From: JAUVKT01 sp942491535 | GTDB taxonomy: Bacteria > Bacteroidota > Bacteroidia > Bacteroidales > VadinHA17 | Assembly (NCBI GenBank): GCA_942491535.1 | Contig: CALOBV010000025.1 | Coordinates: 218,114 to 282,113, forward strand | DNA length: 64,000 nucleotides | Reading direction: 5' to 3' | Part shown: piece after piece, positions 40,089 through 49,562 of the stretch | Layout: each line of letters begins with the position of its first letter | Position numbering within the stretch: the stretch's first letter is position 1 | Notes under the pieces: model-generated | Databases searched by the model: none | What the model was told of the DNA's origin: nothing | The model's input: the letters and a program-made list of their open reading frames with translations, nothing else | Made by a program: the position numbers and the translations under genes

Positions 40089-40823
40089 ATGAAAAAACTA
40101 TATCCAATACTTATTTTCTTTTTTCTCTCAGTTGCTGCTTTTAGTCAGCAGGATGAGATATTTCAGGGAAATTCAAATATCAATGAAACGAATGTTGAGT
40201 CATGGGATTCATATATTAAAGATGATGTTGATCTGGTAAGAAAGAGTTTTATCCGATTTGCAAAAGACAAATATGGTCTGAAAACGAAAAAAGGTAAAAA
40301 AAAGAACCTCATTATCGAACAGGCTATTCTGCCGGGTATATCAGAGAAGAGGGGTGACCTCTATGTTATACTTGATACCGACAAAAAAATGACAAAGGTG
40401 GGAATGGCATTTTTTATAGGGTATGATATTCCTATTAGTAGCGGGGCAAACCCGACTGAAATGGAGAATCTAAAGATATTCTTTAAAGAGTTTATACTCT
40501 ACTACAAAACAGAATACTTCAATACCCTGATAGAAGAAAACAAGAAGCGGATAAAAGAACTGTCTTCAGAGTTAAGAAAGAATCAGCAGGAGTTGAAGTC
40601 TTTATCAAAAAGTATTAAGAAAGCAGATAAAACCATATCCCAGGAGTCTAATGAGGATGTAAAGTTTAAATTGAATAATCAAAATATTGAGTCAAGGGCT
40701 AAGACCCAGGCTATTAACGATATTGTATCAAATATTAAGGAAGAAATCAAACGGGTATCGGCTTCACTGAAAGAAATCAATAAGTCCCTGGATGACCTCA
40801 ATAAGAAGGAGCTTGACAATTAG
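40089..40823 (+). CDS. Secreted coiled-coil hypothetical protein
   Basis: Signal peptide ending AAFSQQDE, then a mixed region of about 110 residues and a charged coiled-coil C-terminal half (KRIKELSSELRKNQQELKSL, heptad-like). The protein is 244 residues, probably periplasmic or outer-membrane attached. I do not recognise a family. It lies between a LapA-like gene and a small mechanosensitive channel gene on the same strand. Confidence 0.55.
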   Translation: MKKLYPILIFFFLSVAAFSQQDEIFQGNSNINETNVESWDSYIKDDVDLVRKSFIRFAKDKYGLKTKKGKKKNLIIEQAILPGISEKRGDLYVILDTDKKMTKVGMAFFIGYDIPISSGANPTEMENLKIFFKEFILYYKTEYFNTLIEENKKRIKELSSELRKNQQELKSLSKSIKKADKTISQESNEDVKFKLNNQNIESRAKTQAINDIVSNIKEEIKRVSASLKEINKSLDDLNKKELDN

Positions 40824-40860
40824 TACTGCTTGAGTACAAATAAAGATATTCAATTATTTT

Positions 40861-41943
40861 ATGGACAAAGTTTTAAATAATGAGACAATAAGAATATTAA
40901 TTGCCGGAGCCTCATTTCTGGCAATACTTATAATAATATTCTTTATCTACAGGCTCATTTTCAGAGCGTTAAAGAAGAAAGTACAAAGATCACCAGGGAA
41001 GCTTGACGATTTTATTCTTGAACTTATTAAGGTTCCGGGATTGTGGTTTATATACTGGATCCTGCTGGGAATATTTTCGAATCTATTCCTTGAGGAGGTG
41101 TCTTTCTATCAATCTTTATCCCATGTAAATAAGCTGCTAATAATATTCTCTGTTGCATGGGTATCAATAAAATTTATGAAGGGGCTGGCTTACTACCTTC
41201 AAAGCAGGCTTGACATTGGTGTACCTGATAATCTTAAAGCCAGGAAAAACATGACCAGTATCAGGGTGTTTAAAGCTATCGCACAATCGATTATTATAAT
41301 AATTGCACTTTCGGCAGCTCTATTGACATTCGAACAGGCCCGAACCATCGGAATAAGCCTCCTGACTTCGGCGGGAATTGTAGGGGTTATTCTTGGTTTT
41401 GCTGCTCAGAAAAGCCTGGGTTTAATGCTGGCCGGCATACAGCTGGCAATTACCCAGCCTATCAGGCTGGATGATGTTGTAATCGTTGAGGGAGAATGGG
41501 GCAGGATAGAAGAGATAACATTGACCTATGTAGTTGTTAAAATTTGGGATGACAGGCGACTGGTATTGCCTGTTACATATTTTCTCGAGACGCCTTTCCA
41601 GAACTGGACAAGGACGAATGCTCAAATAACCGGTACAATCTATATATATGTAGATTACAACTTCCCTGTTGAGAGTCTCAGGACTTTTATCCCCGGGATA
41701 ATAAAGGAAAACAGCAATTGGGATGGCAGGGTTTTCAATGTACAGGTAACTAAAGCCTCCGAAATGTATAAGGAGATAAGGGTATTACTCAGCAGCTCTG
41801 ACGCGTCAAAAAACTGGGATTTAAGAACATTTGCCCGCGAAAAGATTATCGATTATATAAACGTTAACCATCCGGAATCATTCGCTAAAATAAGGATTAA
41901 GGATGAAGATCCGCAGAGCACGGATAGTGAAACACAGGTTTGA
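40861..41943 (+). CDS. Small-conductance mechanosensitive channel (MscS family)
   Basis: This 360-residue protein has four N-terminal membrane helices and the MscS pore helix (TSAGIVGVILGFAAQKSLG), then a beta-domain (QPIRLDDVVIVEGEWGRIEE) and the C-terminal alpha/beta part. It opens on membrane tension to release solutes. It overlaps by 41 bases with the next gene in another frame, an unusually long overlap. Confidence 0.92.
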   Translation: MDKVLNNETIRILIAGASFLAILIIIFFIYRLIFRALKKKVQRSPGKLDDFILELIKVPGLWFIYWILLGIFSNLFLEEVSFYQSLSHVNKLLIIFSVAWVSIKFMKGLAYYLQSRLDIGVPDNLKARKNMTSIRVFKAIAQSIIIIIALSAALLTFEQARTIGISLLTSAGIVGVILGFAAQKSLGLMLAGIQLAITQPIRLDDVVIVEGEWGRIEEITLTYVVVKIWDDRRLVLPVTYFLETPFQNWTRTNAQITGTIYIYVDYNFPVESLRTFIPGIIKENSNWDGRVFNVQVTKASEMYKEIRVLLSSSDASKNWDLRTFAREKIIDYINVNHPESFAKIRIKDEDPQSTDSETQV

Positions 41944-42241
41944 AAAGCCCTCCTATTATGAAGTAGATTTTGATCTTAATGGTGAACCCAGCAGGGCAAT
42001 TTTTAGTCGCTATGGTCAATGGTTTGAAACGAGAACGAAAATTAAAAAACTTCCCGATGAAGTTCTAAGCGGCCTGAGTGAGACTGAATATGCTGACTGG
42101 ACCAGATCAGACCATAAAGAGAGAATTCAAATACCCGGTATTAAGGAACCAATATACAGACTAAAGATTTCCAAAAATGACTCATCATATATACTGCGCC
42201 TGAGTGATACCGGGGAAATAGTGCAGGTAAAATATGAATAG
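41903..42241 (+). CDS. PepSY-like hypothetical protein, no signal peptide
   Basis: The protein is 112 residues. RFEKPSYYEVDFDLNGEPSRA and YRLKISKNDSSYILRLSDTGEIVQ have the beta-strand pattern of small PepSY-like periplasmic proteins, but no signal peptide is seen. The ATG at 41903 lies inside the channel gene; the true start may be 41942 or later. It may be one remnant of a longer exported protein. Confidence 0.5.
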   Translation: MKIRRARIVKHRFEKPSYYEVDFDLNGEPSRAIFSRYGQWFETRTKIKKLPDEVLSGLSETEYADWTRSDHKERIQIPGIKEPIYRLKISKNDSSYILRLSDTGEIVQVKYE

Positions 42242-42641
42242 TCATATAGGTTTATCAAGATTCTACCTGTCAATTAAGACACTAGAAGATCACAAATTAA
42301 GATTTAAGACTCTCGGTTCTTCGTCGCTTCAGCCTTCAACCAACCTTATCAGGTCTACGGTTGGCAAAGCAAGGCTTTGGCCGACGGCGAGAAGTGACAA
42401 ACAATTAAACACTTTAACTTTTCAACATTTCAACATTTGCCTTTCGCCATACGCTTTGTCCGCCGTGGCTTTAACTAAGGCATGCCTTACGCCATTCTAT
42501 TTTGCATAATTCCATGCTACCTTAACAGGGTAAATGATAAAATCCCCCCGTTTGTAGATAAATACTCCATGCCCATTGATTGTTTTTTTTATTGATTTAA
42601 TGATAAGCTACGTTTGAAGCGCAATAAATCAATAAGAAAGA
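42242..42641 (+). repeat. Intergenic repeat-like region (TTCAACATTT and TTTAAC words)
   Basis: The stretch 42240-42500 mixes words found in other gaps: AAGATTTAAGACTC, CAACATTTCAACATTTGCC, GCTTTGTCCGCCG. A reading frame exists at 42234-42509 but has no protein signature and its words match the intergenic repeat families at 52.1 and 54.8 kb, so I reject it as a gene. Nothing else was found here. Confidence 0.5.
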
Positions 42642-43436
42642 ATGATAACAATTAAAAAAATGAGTATTACAATCTCGCTTATTGCTTTATATATGATAAC
42701 AGTAAACGGGTGCGAAAATAAAACAGACAATGTCACAGGGATAGATAATTTACCGGATATAACCGGCTATCCTATTGTTGGAACTGATCAAACAATATTT
42801 TTTAATAATTATGCCATAATAGATGCTCCCCTGGAAGGAGAAGTATTTTATGGGCAGAATGCATATTACCCCGGTAGTGTACCTAGGTATGAGAATAATA
42901 ACGATGGTACTGTAACTGATATGGTTACCGGATTAATGTGGCAGCAGAGTTGTGATATAAATGGGGATGGAGTAGTAAATGCAGACGATAAGATGTCGCA
43001 ACCTGATGCCGCAGCCGGTGCCGAAGATTTTGATCTGGCAGGACATAACGCCTGGCGGCTGCCTGATACAAAAGAATTACAGAGCATTGTAGATTATACC
43101 CGCTCTCCAGCAACGACTAATTCAGCAGCAATAGATCCTCTTTTTAACTGTACCGGGATAGTTAATGAAGCCGGGCAGGCAGATTTTCCATGTTACTGGA
43201 CAAGTACCACACATGAGAACTGGACTGCTAATAACCAGGGAAGCTTCGCGGTCTATGTGTACTTCGGCAGGGCTATGGGTTATATGGTGGACTCCTGGAT
43301 GGACGTACATGGGGCCGGAGCCCAGAGGAGTGATCCCAAAACCGGTGATCCGGAAGATTATCCTGAAGGTAACGGACCGCAGGGCGATGCAATTCGAATA
43401 TATAACTACGTAAGACTTGTAAGAAATATTCAATAA
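42642..43436 (+). CDS. DUF1566-domain (Lcl C-terminal) lipoprotein
   Basis: This protein of 264 residues starts with a lipoprotein signal (lipobox VNGCENKT) and carries ENNNDGTVTDMVTGLMWQQ, NAWRLPDTKELQSIVDY and YNYVRLVR, the DUF1566 pattern. A Ca-binding loop (DINGDGVVNADD) resembles a dockerin/EF-hand repeat inserted after the first part. DUF1566 is a C-type-lectin-like (formylglycine-enzyme-like) fold; its role in secreted lipoproteins is unclear. Neighbouring CotH gene follows by 26 bp, so they are co-transcribed. Either ATG at 42642 or 42660 could be the start. Confidence 0.82.
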   Translation: MITIKKMSITISLIALYMITVNGCENKTDNVTGIDNLPDITGYPIVGTDQTIFFNNYAIIDAPLEGEVFYGQNAYYPGSVPRYENNNDGTVTDMVTGLMWQQSCDINGDGVVNADDKMSQPDAAAGAEDFDLAGHNAWRLPDTKELQSIVDYTRSPATTNSAAIDPLFNCTGIVNEAGQADFPCYWTSTTHENWTANNQGSFAVYVYFGRAMGYMVDSWMDVHGAGAQRSDPKTGDPEDYPEGNGPQGDAIRIYNYVRLVRNIQ

Positions 43437-43462
43437 TAATAATATAATTTAAACAGAACATC

Positions 43463-44887
43463 ATGGTACACAAACACTTAAACAATATTAAACTAAAATT
43501 ATCCAGAGCTTCATCATTAGCGATGATATTTATTTTATCAGGCTTATTATTCACAGCCTGTACAAAGGATAATGAAGTTGATGGAACTATCATTGACGAT
43601 ACTGAGTTTGACACACCCGACTGGACTGACGAAACGCATAGCAAGAGTGCAGATCCGGATTTTGACGAGGTATTTGACAGCACTACAGTAAAAAGACTTG
43701 ATTTCGTAATTACCGAAGCCAGATGGGAGAGTATGTTAGATAATATGACAAGTTTATACGGTCCCTTCGGTACTAACACCAGCGGTCCTGGACTTTCAGA
43801 TGTGGAAGACCCTGATTTTTTTCCGGCCGAAGTCTTTTATAATGATAAACAATGGTATAGAGTGGGAATCAGGTTTAAGGGCAATTCAAGCTTACAAACA
43901 AGCTGGCAAAGGGGTATATTAAAATTATCCTTTAAGCTCGACTTTGATGAATTTGAAGATAATTATCCACAAATTGATAACCAGCGCTTTTACGGCTTCA
44001 AGAAGTTCAGCCTGAAGAATAACTATGATGATAAATCTTTTATGAGGGATAAGGTGTCTTCAGATATATTTATGAAAGCCGGCCTTCCGGTTTCGCACAC
44101 TGCTTTTTACAGACTTTATATTGATCATGGTGACGGACCCGAATATTTTGGACTCTATACCCTGGTTGAGGAGGTTGATAATACAGTTATTAAGACTCAG
44201 TTTTCATACGATACTGGCAATCTGTATAAACCCGAAGGCACAGGAGCCACTTTTGTATCTGGCACCTTCAATGAAACTGATTTTATAAAGAAAACAAACG
44301 AAGATTATGAAGACTGGACAGATATACTTTCATTGTTTGCGGCACTACATGATGGCAGCAGGACCTCTGATGCTGGTGCATGGAGAACAGGACTGGAGTC
44401 TGTCTTTAACACTGATGTTTTTCTCAAATACCTGGCTGTAAATACTGTTATTCAGAACTGGGATAGTTACGGTCAAATGACTCAAAACTATTACCTGTAT
44501 AACGATCCTGACAACTCCTTGCTTACCTGGATTCCCTGGGATATGAATGAGGCTCTGCAGGAAGGTAAATTGCAAGGGGCTCTGGATCTGGATTTTTCTA
44601 ATATTCAGACTGGTAACTGGCCCTTAATCGAATATCTATATGCTGACCCTGTATACAAAGCCATTTATGACCAGTATGTAGCAGAGACAAGAGACACCTT
44701 CTTCGAAGTAACTATGATGCAGGATCTCTATACATATTACTCAGGCTTAATCTCAGCATATGCCACAAGTGAAAGATATGGCTATTCATTCCTGAATAAT
44801 CCCGGCGATTTTCAGATAGCTGTTTCCGGACTTAATCAGCATGTCAGCAGTCGTGCTACTGTAGTAAATAACTACCTGGGTAATTAA
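43463..44887 (+). CDS. CotH-kinase-family lipoprotein
   Basis: Lipoprotein with lipobox LLFTAC (Cys33) and the CotH-kinase domain (RVGIRFKGNSS, SLKNNYDDKSFMRDKV, GLYTLVEEVD, IPWDMNEAL) at residues 70-470. CotH is an atypical protein kinase that phosphorylates secreted proteins in spore coats and, in other bacteria, surface proteins. Family members in Bacteroidota are surface lipoproteins, often beside DUF1566 genes. A kinase function here is plausible but not shown. It ends 20 bp before the ferredoxin gene. Confidence 0.87.
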   Translation: MVHKHLNNIKLKLSRASSLAMIFILSGLLFTACTKDNEVDGTIIDDTEFDTPDWTDETHSKSADPDFDEVFDSTTVKRLDFVITEARWESMLDNMTSLYGPFGTNTSGPGLSDVEDPDFFPAEVFYNDKQWYRVGIRFKGNSSLQTSWQRGILKLSFKLDFDEFEDNYPQIDNQRFYGFKKFSLKNNYDDKSFMRDKVSSDIFMKAGLPVSHTAFYRLYIDHGDGPEYFGLYTLVEEVDNTVIKTQFSYDTGNLYKPEGTGATFVSGTFNETDFIKKTNEDYEDWTDILSLFAALHDGSRTSDAGAWRTGLESVFNTDVFLKYLAVNTVIQNWDSYGQMTQNYYLYNDPDNSLLTWIPWDMNEALQEGKLQGALDLDFSNIQTGNWPLIEYLYADPVYKAIYDQYVAETRDTFFEVTMMQDLYTYYSGLISAYATSERYGYSFLNNPGDFQIAVSGLNQHVSSRATVVNNYLGN

Positions 44888-44907
44888 TTAGAAAAAAAAC
44901 TCTGACT

Positions 44908-45123
44908 ATGTCAATTAATAATATTAGCGGATGTATTGGTTGCGGGACATGTGTGGAAACATGTCCTACAGACGTTATCCGCCTGGACCCAAAGACAAAA
45001 AAGGCAGTTATTACCTACCCGGAGGCCTGCCAGATCTGTCACCTGTGCAGGATGTACTGTCCTGTTGACGCAATAACTATTTCACCGGAGAAAACTATCC
45101 CGGTAATCGTTTCATGGGGATAA
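44908..45123 (+). CDS. 8Fe ferredoxin (two 4Fe-4S clusters)
   Basis: A 71-residue protein with two CxxCxxCxxxCP motifs: CIGCGTCVETCP near the start and CQICHLCRMYCP in the middle. It carries electrons in the cytoplasm. Its stop is 4 bp before the cytochrome b-like gene and it heads a three-gene redox operon; it may pass electrons to the membrane cytochrome or to the flavoprotein further down. Confidence 0.92.
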   Translation: MSINNISGCIGCGTCVETCPTDVIRLDPKTKKAVITYPEACQICHLCRMYCPVDAITISPEKTIPVIVSWG

Positions 45124-45127
45124 TAAA

Positions 45128-45784
45128 ATGGAAAAGAAGATTCGAATATATAATCTGATAGCAGCACTGCTGATTTTTATTGCTTTGCCTTTGCTGCTCT
45201 GGGCTCTTGGTGATTTCCCGAGACGGACATTACTGAAGGAAACAATATCGTTGCTTTCCATACAGGCATTTTTCCTTATGCTTGGACAATTCTTCCTGGC
45301 AAGAAGTAACAGTAATATACTGAAAGAGCATAAGATGGCTGGAGTACTGAAGATCCATAAGTTTATAGGTTATTTCTTTATATCTGTATTGCTTTTTCAT
45401 CCCTTCCTGATAGTATTTCCAAGATATTTTGAATCAGGTGTTACACCCCGTGATGCTTTTATTAGCCTGGTCAGCACTTACAACAAACCCGGTATATTCC
45501 TGGGATTGTCAGCATATTTTTTAATGCTGTTACTGGGACTTACATCACTTTTTCGTGATAAGCTTGGCATGAAATATAAAACATGGAGGTTGTTTCATGG
45601 GCTTTTGTCAATAATTTTTATTTCGATAGCAAGCTGGCATGCTCTTTTGCAGGGACGGCATATGAATCTTCCTATGTCAATATTTGTGATATCTCTGGCA
45701 TCAGCTGGAGTGCTGCTTCTTCTGAAAACATACCTTAAGGATCTGATAAAATCTGGAAAAAATGAGCAATCAAACAAAGAATAA
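45128..45784 (+). CDS. Ferric-reductase-like transmembrane cytochrome b
   Basis: This 218-residue protein has about six helices. Two of them contain His pairs spaced by 13 residues: HKFIGYFFISVLLFH and HGLLSIIFISIASWH. HX13H twice is the bis-haem pattern of ferric reductase/NOX-type membrane cytochromes. It may carry electrons across the membrane between the ferredoxin and the Tat-exported flavoprotein, whose gene overlaps this one by 23 bases. Confidence 0.85.
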   Translation: MEKKIRIYNLIAALLIFIALPLLLWALGDFPRRTLLKETISLLSIQAFFLMLGQFFLARSNSNILKEHKMAGVLKIHKFIGYFFISVLLFHPFLIVFPRYFESGVTPRDAFISLVSTYNKPGIFLGLSAYFLMLLLGLTSLFRDKLGMKYKTWRLFHGLLSIIFISIASWHALLQGRHMNLPMSIFVISLASAGVLLLLKTYLKDLIKSGKNEQSNKE

Positions 45785-47525
45785 GAAAATACCAAGACGG
45801 CAATTTATTGGATTAGCAGGAGGTGCTATGGGAATGGCAGCCATGGCTTCGCTTGGAGTAAGGTCAGGATGGGCGGCAAATCCATCAACAGTTGATATAA
45901 GCAAAATGAGTACCGAAGAGAATAGTACTGATATCTTAGTTATAGGAGGTGGAATGGCAGGACTTTTTGCATCAGTTAAGGCCCACGATGCCGGTGCAAA
46001 AGTGATGCTTGTTTCCAAAGGACGACTGGGTTCATCCGGTCAGACTCCTTTTGCAAAAGGAATATTTGTTTTTGATCCAGCTAAGGAAGATGTGAGTCTG
46101 GACGAGTTTGTTGAGAAGGTTTCTGTCTCAGCTATTGGGACAAATAACCCCGTCTATACCAGGCAAATGGCAGAGCATTCAATGGCACGTGTAAATGAAC
46201 TTAAGGAATGGGGATTCTTCGATTCTCCATTATATAATAAGTCATTTAGTAAACCTATTGCAGAGCGTGATATTGAGCTTATTGAAAGAGTGACTATTAC
46301 ACATCTTATAAAGGAGGAGGGACGCATTGCCGGAGCTGCCGGGTTTAGTATAGATGATCAGAAACTCTACATATTTAACGCCAAAAGTGTAATTATTTGT
46401 ACCGGTGCAGGAGGATTTAAACCAAATGGTTTCCCAATATGCGATCTTACCCATGATGGAACTGTAATGGCATATAATATAGGTGCCCTGGTTACAGGTA
46501 AGGAGTGGAACGACGGGCACTCCGGCCAGGCGACAAACGCAGCGGCATGTTTTGACGGATGGCATGGAATGTTTGAACGTAAACCCGGACTAACAGGTGT
46601 TGAGGTACATCATGACCTGGGAGTAGATATGAATTACCAGGCCTATATGCTCGGTAATCCACTCTCTTCAATGGGTCCGGGACAGTTAATGGGTGAACAG
46701 GCAAGCGGAGGACCTGTAAGGCCTGAAGGTATTAGTGGATATGAGACCACCTCGCGACGGAGGTGGTCCTGACGGGTGACCTCCCGGTGGCTTAAGGGAT
46801 AATAAGGAGGGTGGATGGAGCGCCTCCCGGAATGGGTGGTGTCAATAGTAGGAGGATCTTCTGCCGGTATGGCAATACATAAATCAGAGGGATTGGTACC
46901 TATTAATGATAAATGCGAATCTAATATTCCCGGCTTGTATGCCGCAGGAGACGCCCTGGGATCATATATGGCTGGAGCCATTTACACCCAGGTTGGCTCA
47001 TCTCTTGCCGGATCGGCAGTACAGGGAGGAATAGCCGGTGAGGCTGCAGCTGAATATTGCAGTGGTGCAGTAAGGATAAATATCACTAAATCGAGGATAG
47101 CAGAACTGGAAGAGGAAATTTTTGCACCACTGAGGAGGAAGGCAGGCTATAGTCCTGCATGGGTAACACAGACCCTTCAGGGTATTATGATTCCAAATTT
47201 CATCCTCTATATAAAGAAGGAAAAACTGCTTAATGCCGCCCTCGCATATATAGAAGAGCTGAGAGATCATCATATGCCTATGTTAAGGGCTGCAGATATG
47301 CATGAGCTAAGATTGGCACATGAGACCTCCAATATGATTATAAGTGCAGAGATGAAGCTTAGAGCATCATTAATGAGAAAAGAAAGCAGATGCAGCCATT
47401 ACAGGCTTGATTATCCTGATATTGATAATAAGAACTGGCAGGCATGGATAAATATATTCAAAGCTAGTGATGGTAAGATGCAACTTGAAAAACAGGCTTT
47501 TGATATATGGCCGGCAAGAGGATAG
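45762..47525 (+). CDS. Tat-exported FAD-dependent flavoprotein, fumarate-reductase-like (frame-broken)
   Basis: Twin-arginine signal (KIPRRQFIGLAGGAMG), then the FAD-binding loop ILVIGGGMAGLFASVKAHDA, GRLGSSGQTPFAKG, and in the C-terminal part GLYAAGDALGSYMAGAIYTQ and a helical C-terminal domain. This is the succinate dehydrogenase/fumarate reductase (AprA-like) flavoprotein fold. The frame is lost between 46770 and 46850: a Gly/Pro-rich stretch has at least two indels and a hairpin (46745-46768). Corrected length about 585 residues. It probably acts in the periplasm with the cytochrome b and ferredoxin; substrate unknown. Confidence 0.82.
46745..46768. other. Perfect 9-bp inverted repeat inside the flavoprotein gene
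   Basis: GACCACCTC, six-base loop, GAGGTGGTC form a stable hairpin, right before the TGA (46770) where the frame is lost. It may have caused the sequence error, or it may be a real inserted palindrome. Confidence 0.7.
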
Positions 47526-47588
47526 TTTTTTTATTGAGATAAACGATGTCTAATTTAATTTGGCTAATTTGCATAAAATTTTACTCCA

Positions 47589-48695
47589 ATGTCTTTTAAA
47601 ATCAGGTTAAAAACGGTGGAGACCATGCTCCTGGTAATGGTCTGGTTTGTAATAATTGCCTCACCAATATTATTTAATGAAGGAGACCTGTCCGATTGGA
47701 AAGCCCTTCTGATTCCGATGGAGACTGTCTTGCCACTGTTTATTATATTTCTGTTAAATCGTTTCTTACTTGTTCCAGGGATATTATTTAAGGATAAAAA
47801 CCTCTTATATTTTGTTTCTGTTTTTGTGATTATTAGCTTTTTCACCCTTGGGGTATTCTTTTTTCCCGGGGACAGAATCCTTAGAGAACCGGTAAGGAAT
47901 GAGATAGCTGGACCTCAGGGAAGAGAATTACCACCTGATTTTATGCCACCGCCCGATCATGGCTTTCCTCGTAACCAGGAGCCTGAAAGAAGAGGTGGCC
48001 CGCTGCCTCCCTTTGTAAACTTACTTATCTTCTCCATTCTTATGGTTGGTTTTGATACCGGGCTAAAGATATCATTCAGGTTAGCCAGGACAGAAAGGGA
48101 AAAGGCCAGATTGGAAACAGAAAATGTAAGTACCCAGCTGGCTTTCCTGAGAAACCAGGTAAGTCCGCATTTCTTTATGAATACCTTGAACAATATACAT
48201 GCTCAGATAGATATTGATACTGAAGAAGCAAAAGAATCCCTGATAAGGCTTTCAAAGTTAATGAGGCATCTTATTTACGATTCTGATACCGAGAAACTCC
48301 CCTTAAGCAAAGAGCTGGAATTTATATCCAACTATATCGACCTGATGAGTTTACGTTACTCAGATAAGGTAAATATTGAACTTAAGCTGCCGGATATTAT
48401 GCCTGATAAAAGTATTCCTCCTTTATTGTTTACTTCCTTCGTTGAGAATGCCTTTAAGCATGGTGTAAGCTATGAGAGCACATCCTTTGTAAGCATAGAA
48501 TTTGTAACTTACCCTGAGAGACTTACGATGGAAATAAGAAACAGCAATCATAAGGGAGTTAGCGATAAAAGTGCATCCGGAATAGGGATAGAAAATTCAC
48601 GGAAGAGACTTGACCTCCTCTATGGTAATAAATATAAGCTTGATATACAGGAGGGTAAGGATGTATATTATGTAAAACTGGAGATACCAATATGA
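47589..48695 (+). CDS. LytS/YehU-type sensor histidine kinase
   Basis: The protein has 368 residues: four N-terminal membrane helices with a Pro-rich extracytoplasmic loop (residues 100-145), then a His_kinase domain with QVSPHFFMNTLNNIHAQ (phosphorylated His194) and an ATPase part (VENAFKHGVSY, GIGIENSRKRLDLLYG). The family signals to LytTR regulators. The regulator gene overlaps by 4 bases, so they are a pair. It is likely to respond to envelope or small-molecule stress and controls neighbours such as the FtsX-like permease (inference). Confidence 0.92.
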   Translation: MSFKIRLKTVETMLLVMVWFVIIASPILFNEGDLSDWKALLIPMETVLPLFIIFLLNRFLLVPGILFKDKNLLYFVSVFVIISFFTLGVFFFPGDRILREPVRNEIAGPQGRELPPDFMPPPDHGFPRNQEPERRGGPLPPFVNLLIFSILMVGFDTGLKISFRLARTEREKARLETENVSTQLAFLRNQVSPHFFMNTLNNIHAQIDIDTEEAKESLIRLSKLMRHLIYDSDTEKLPLSKELEFISNYIDLMSLRYSDKVNIELKLPDIMPDKSIPPLLFTSFVENAFKHGVSYESTSFVSIEFVTYPERLTMEIRNSNHKGVSDKSASGIGIENSRKRLDLLYGNKYKLDIQEGKDVYYVKLEIPI

Positions 48696-49408
48696 TTAGA
48701 TGTATAGCCATAGATGATGAACCACTTGCGCTTAAGCAAATAGCTGCATATATCGGAAAAACGCCCGATCTTATTCTTCTGGGAGAATTTGAAAGTGCCA
48801 TGGGTGCGATCTCCTTTCTAAAAAGCAATGAAGTCGATCTGATGTTTGTAGATATAAATATGCCTGATTTTAGTGGAATGGATTTTGTAAAATCACTGAC
48901 TAAACCTCCAGGAGTAATATTTACGACAGCTTACAGTGAGTATGCTGTTGAAGGTTTTAAGGTTGATGCAATTGATTATCTCCTTAAGCCAATTTCCTAT
49001 GCCGACTTTCTAAAGGCAAGCGAAAGGGCAGGAGAGAGACTACGTACTGGTTCGCGTGAGGATACCATGATAGAAAGCAATGATAGTTTCCTGTTTATTA
49101 AATCTGAATATAAGATTTTAAGAATTAAGCTCTCTGAAATAAAATATATTGAATCAATGCGTGAATACCTGCGCATACATATCGAGAATCAACGGCCTGT
49201 AATGACCCTCTTAAGTATGAAGAAGATAGAGGGATTCCTGCCGGAAAGCGGTTTTATGCGTGTACATCGCTCATATCTTGTTAATCTCAGCAAGATTACA
49301 ACCATTGAACGAAATCGCATTATTTTCGACAAAGACGTTTATATTCCTGTAAGCGAACAATACAAAACTAAGTTCCAGGACTACCTGGATAAGAATTTTC
49401 TGGTTTAA
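48692..49408 (+). CDS. LytTR-family response regulator
   Basis: Receiver domain (IAIDDEPLALKQ with Asp54 in LMFVDINMPDFSG) followed by a LytTR DNA-binding domain (IKYIESMREYLRIHI, FMRVHRSYLVNLSKI) in 238 residues. Phosphorylated by the LytS-type kinase whose gene overlaps it. The target genes are not known, but the large permease gene 154 bp downstream is the nearest candidate. Confidence 0.93.
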   Translation: MIRCIAIDDEPLALKQIAAYIGKTPDLILLGEFESAMGAISFLKSNEVDLMFVDINMPDFSGMDFVKSLTKPPGVIFTTAYSEYAVEGFKVDAIDYLLKPISYADFLKASERAGERLRTGSREDTMIESNDSFLFIKSEYKILRIKLSEIKYIESMREYLRIHIENQRPVMTLLSMKKIEGFLPESGFMRVHRSYLVNLSKITTIERNRIIFDKDVYIPVSEQYKTKFQDYLDKNFLV

Positions 49409-49562
49409 TTGTAAATCGCTTCCGGTGACTGTTAATAGATTTTTTACACCCGGTGTCTAATAAATTGACAGTCCTGTTCCGAATATCATTGCATTGTGTT
49501 GACTTACAGAGGTTTAATCAATTGGTACAGTAATTGACTATGGAGGATAAAATAATTGTACC

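Noticed and set aside
42234..42509. 91-codon reading frame after the PepSY-like gene
   Set aside because: Built from intergenic repeat words (CAACATTTCAACATTT) with no protein motif.
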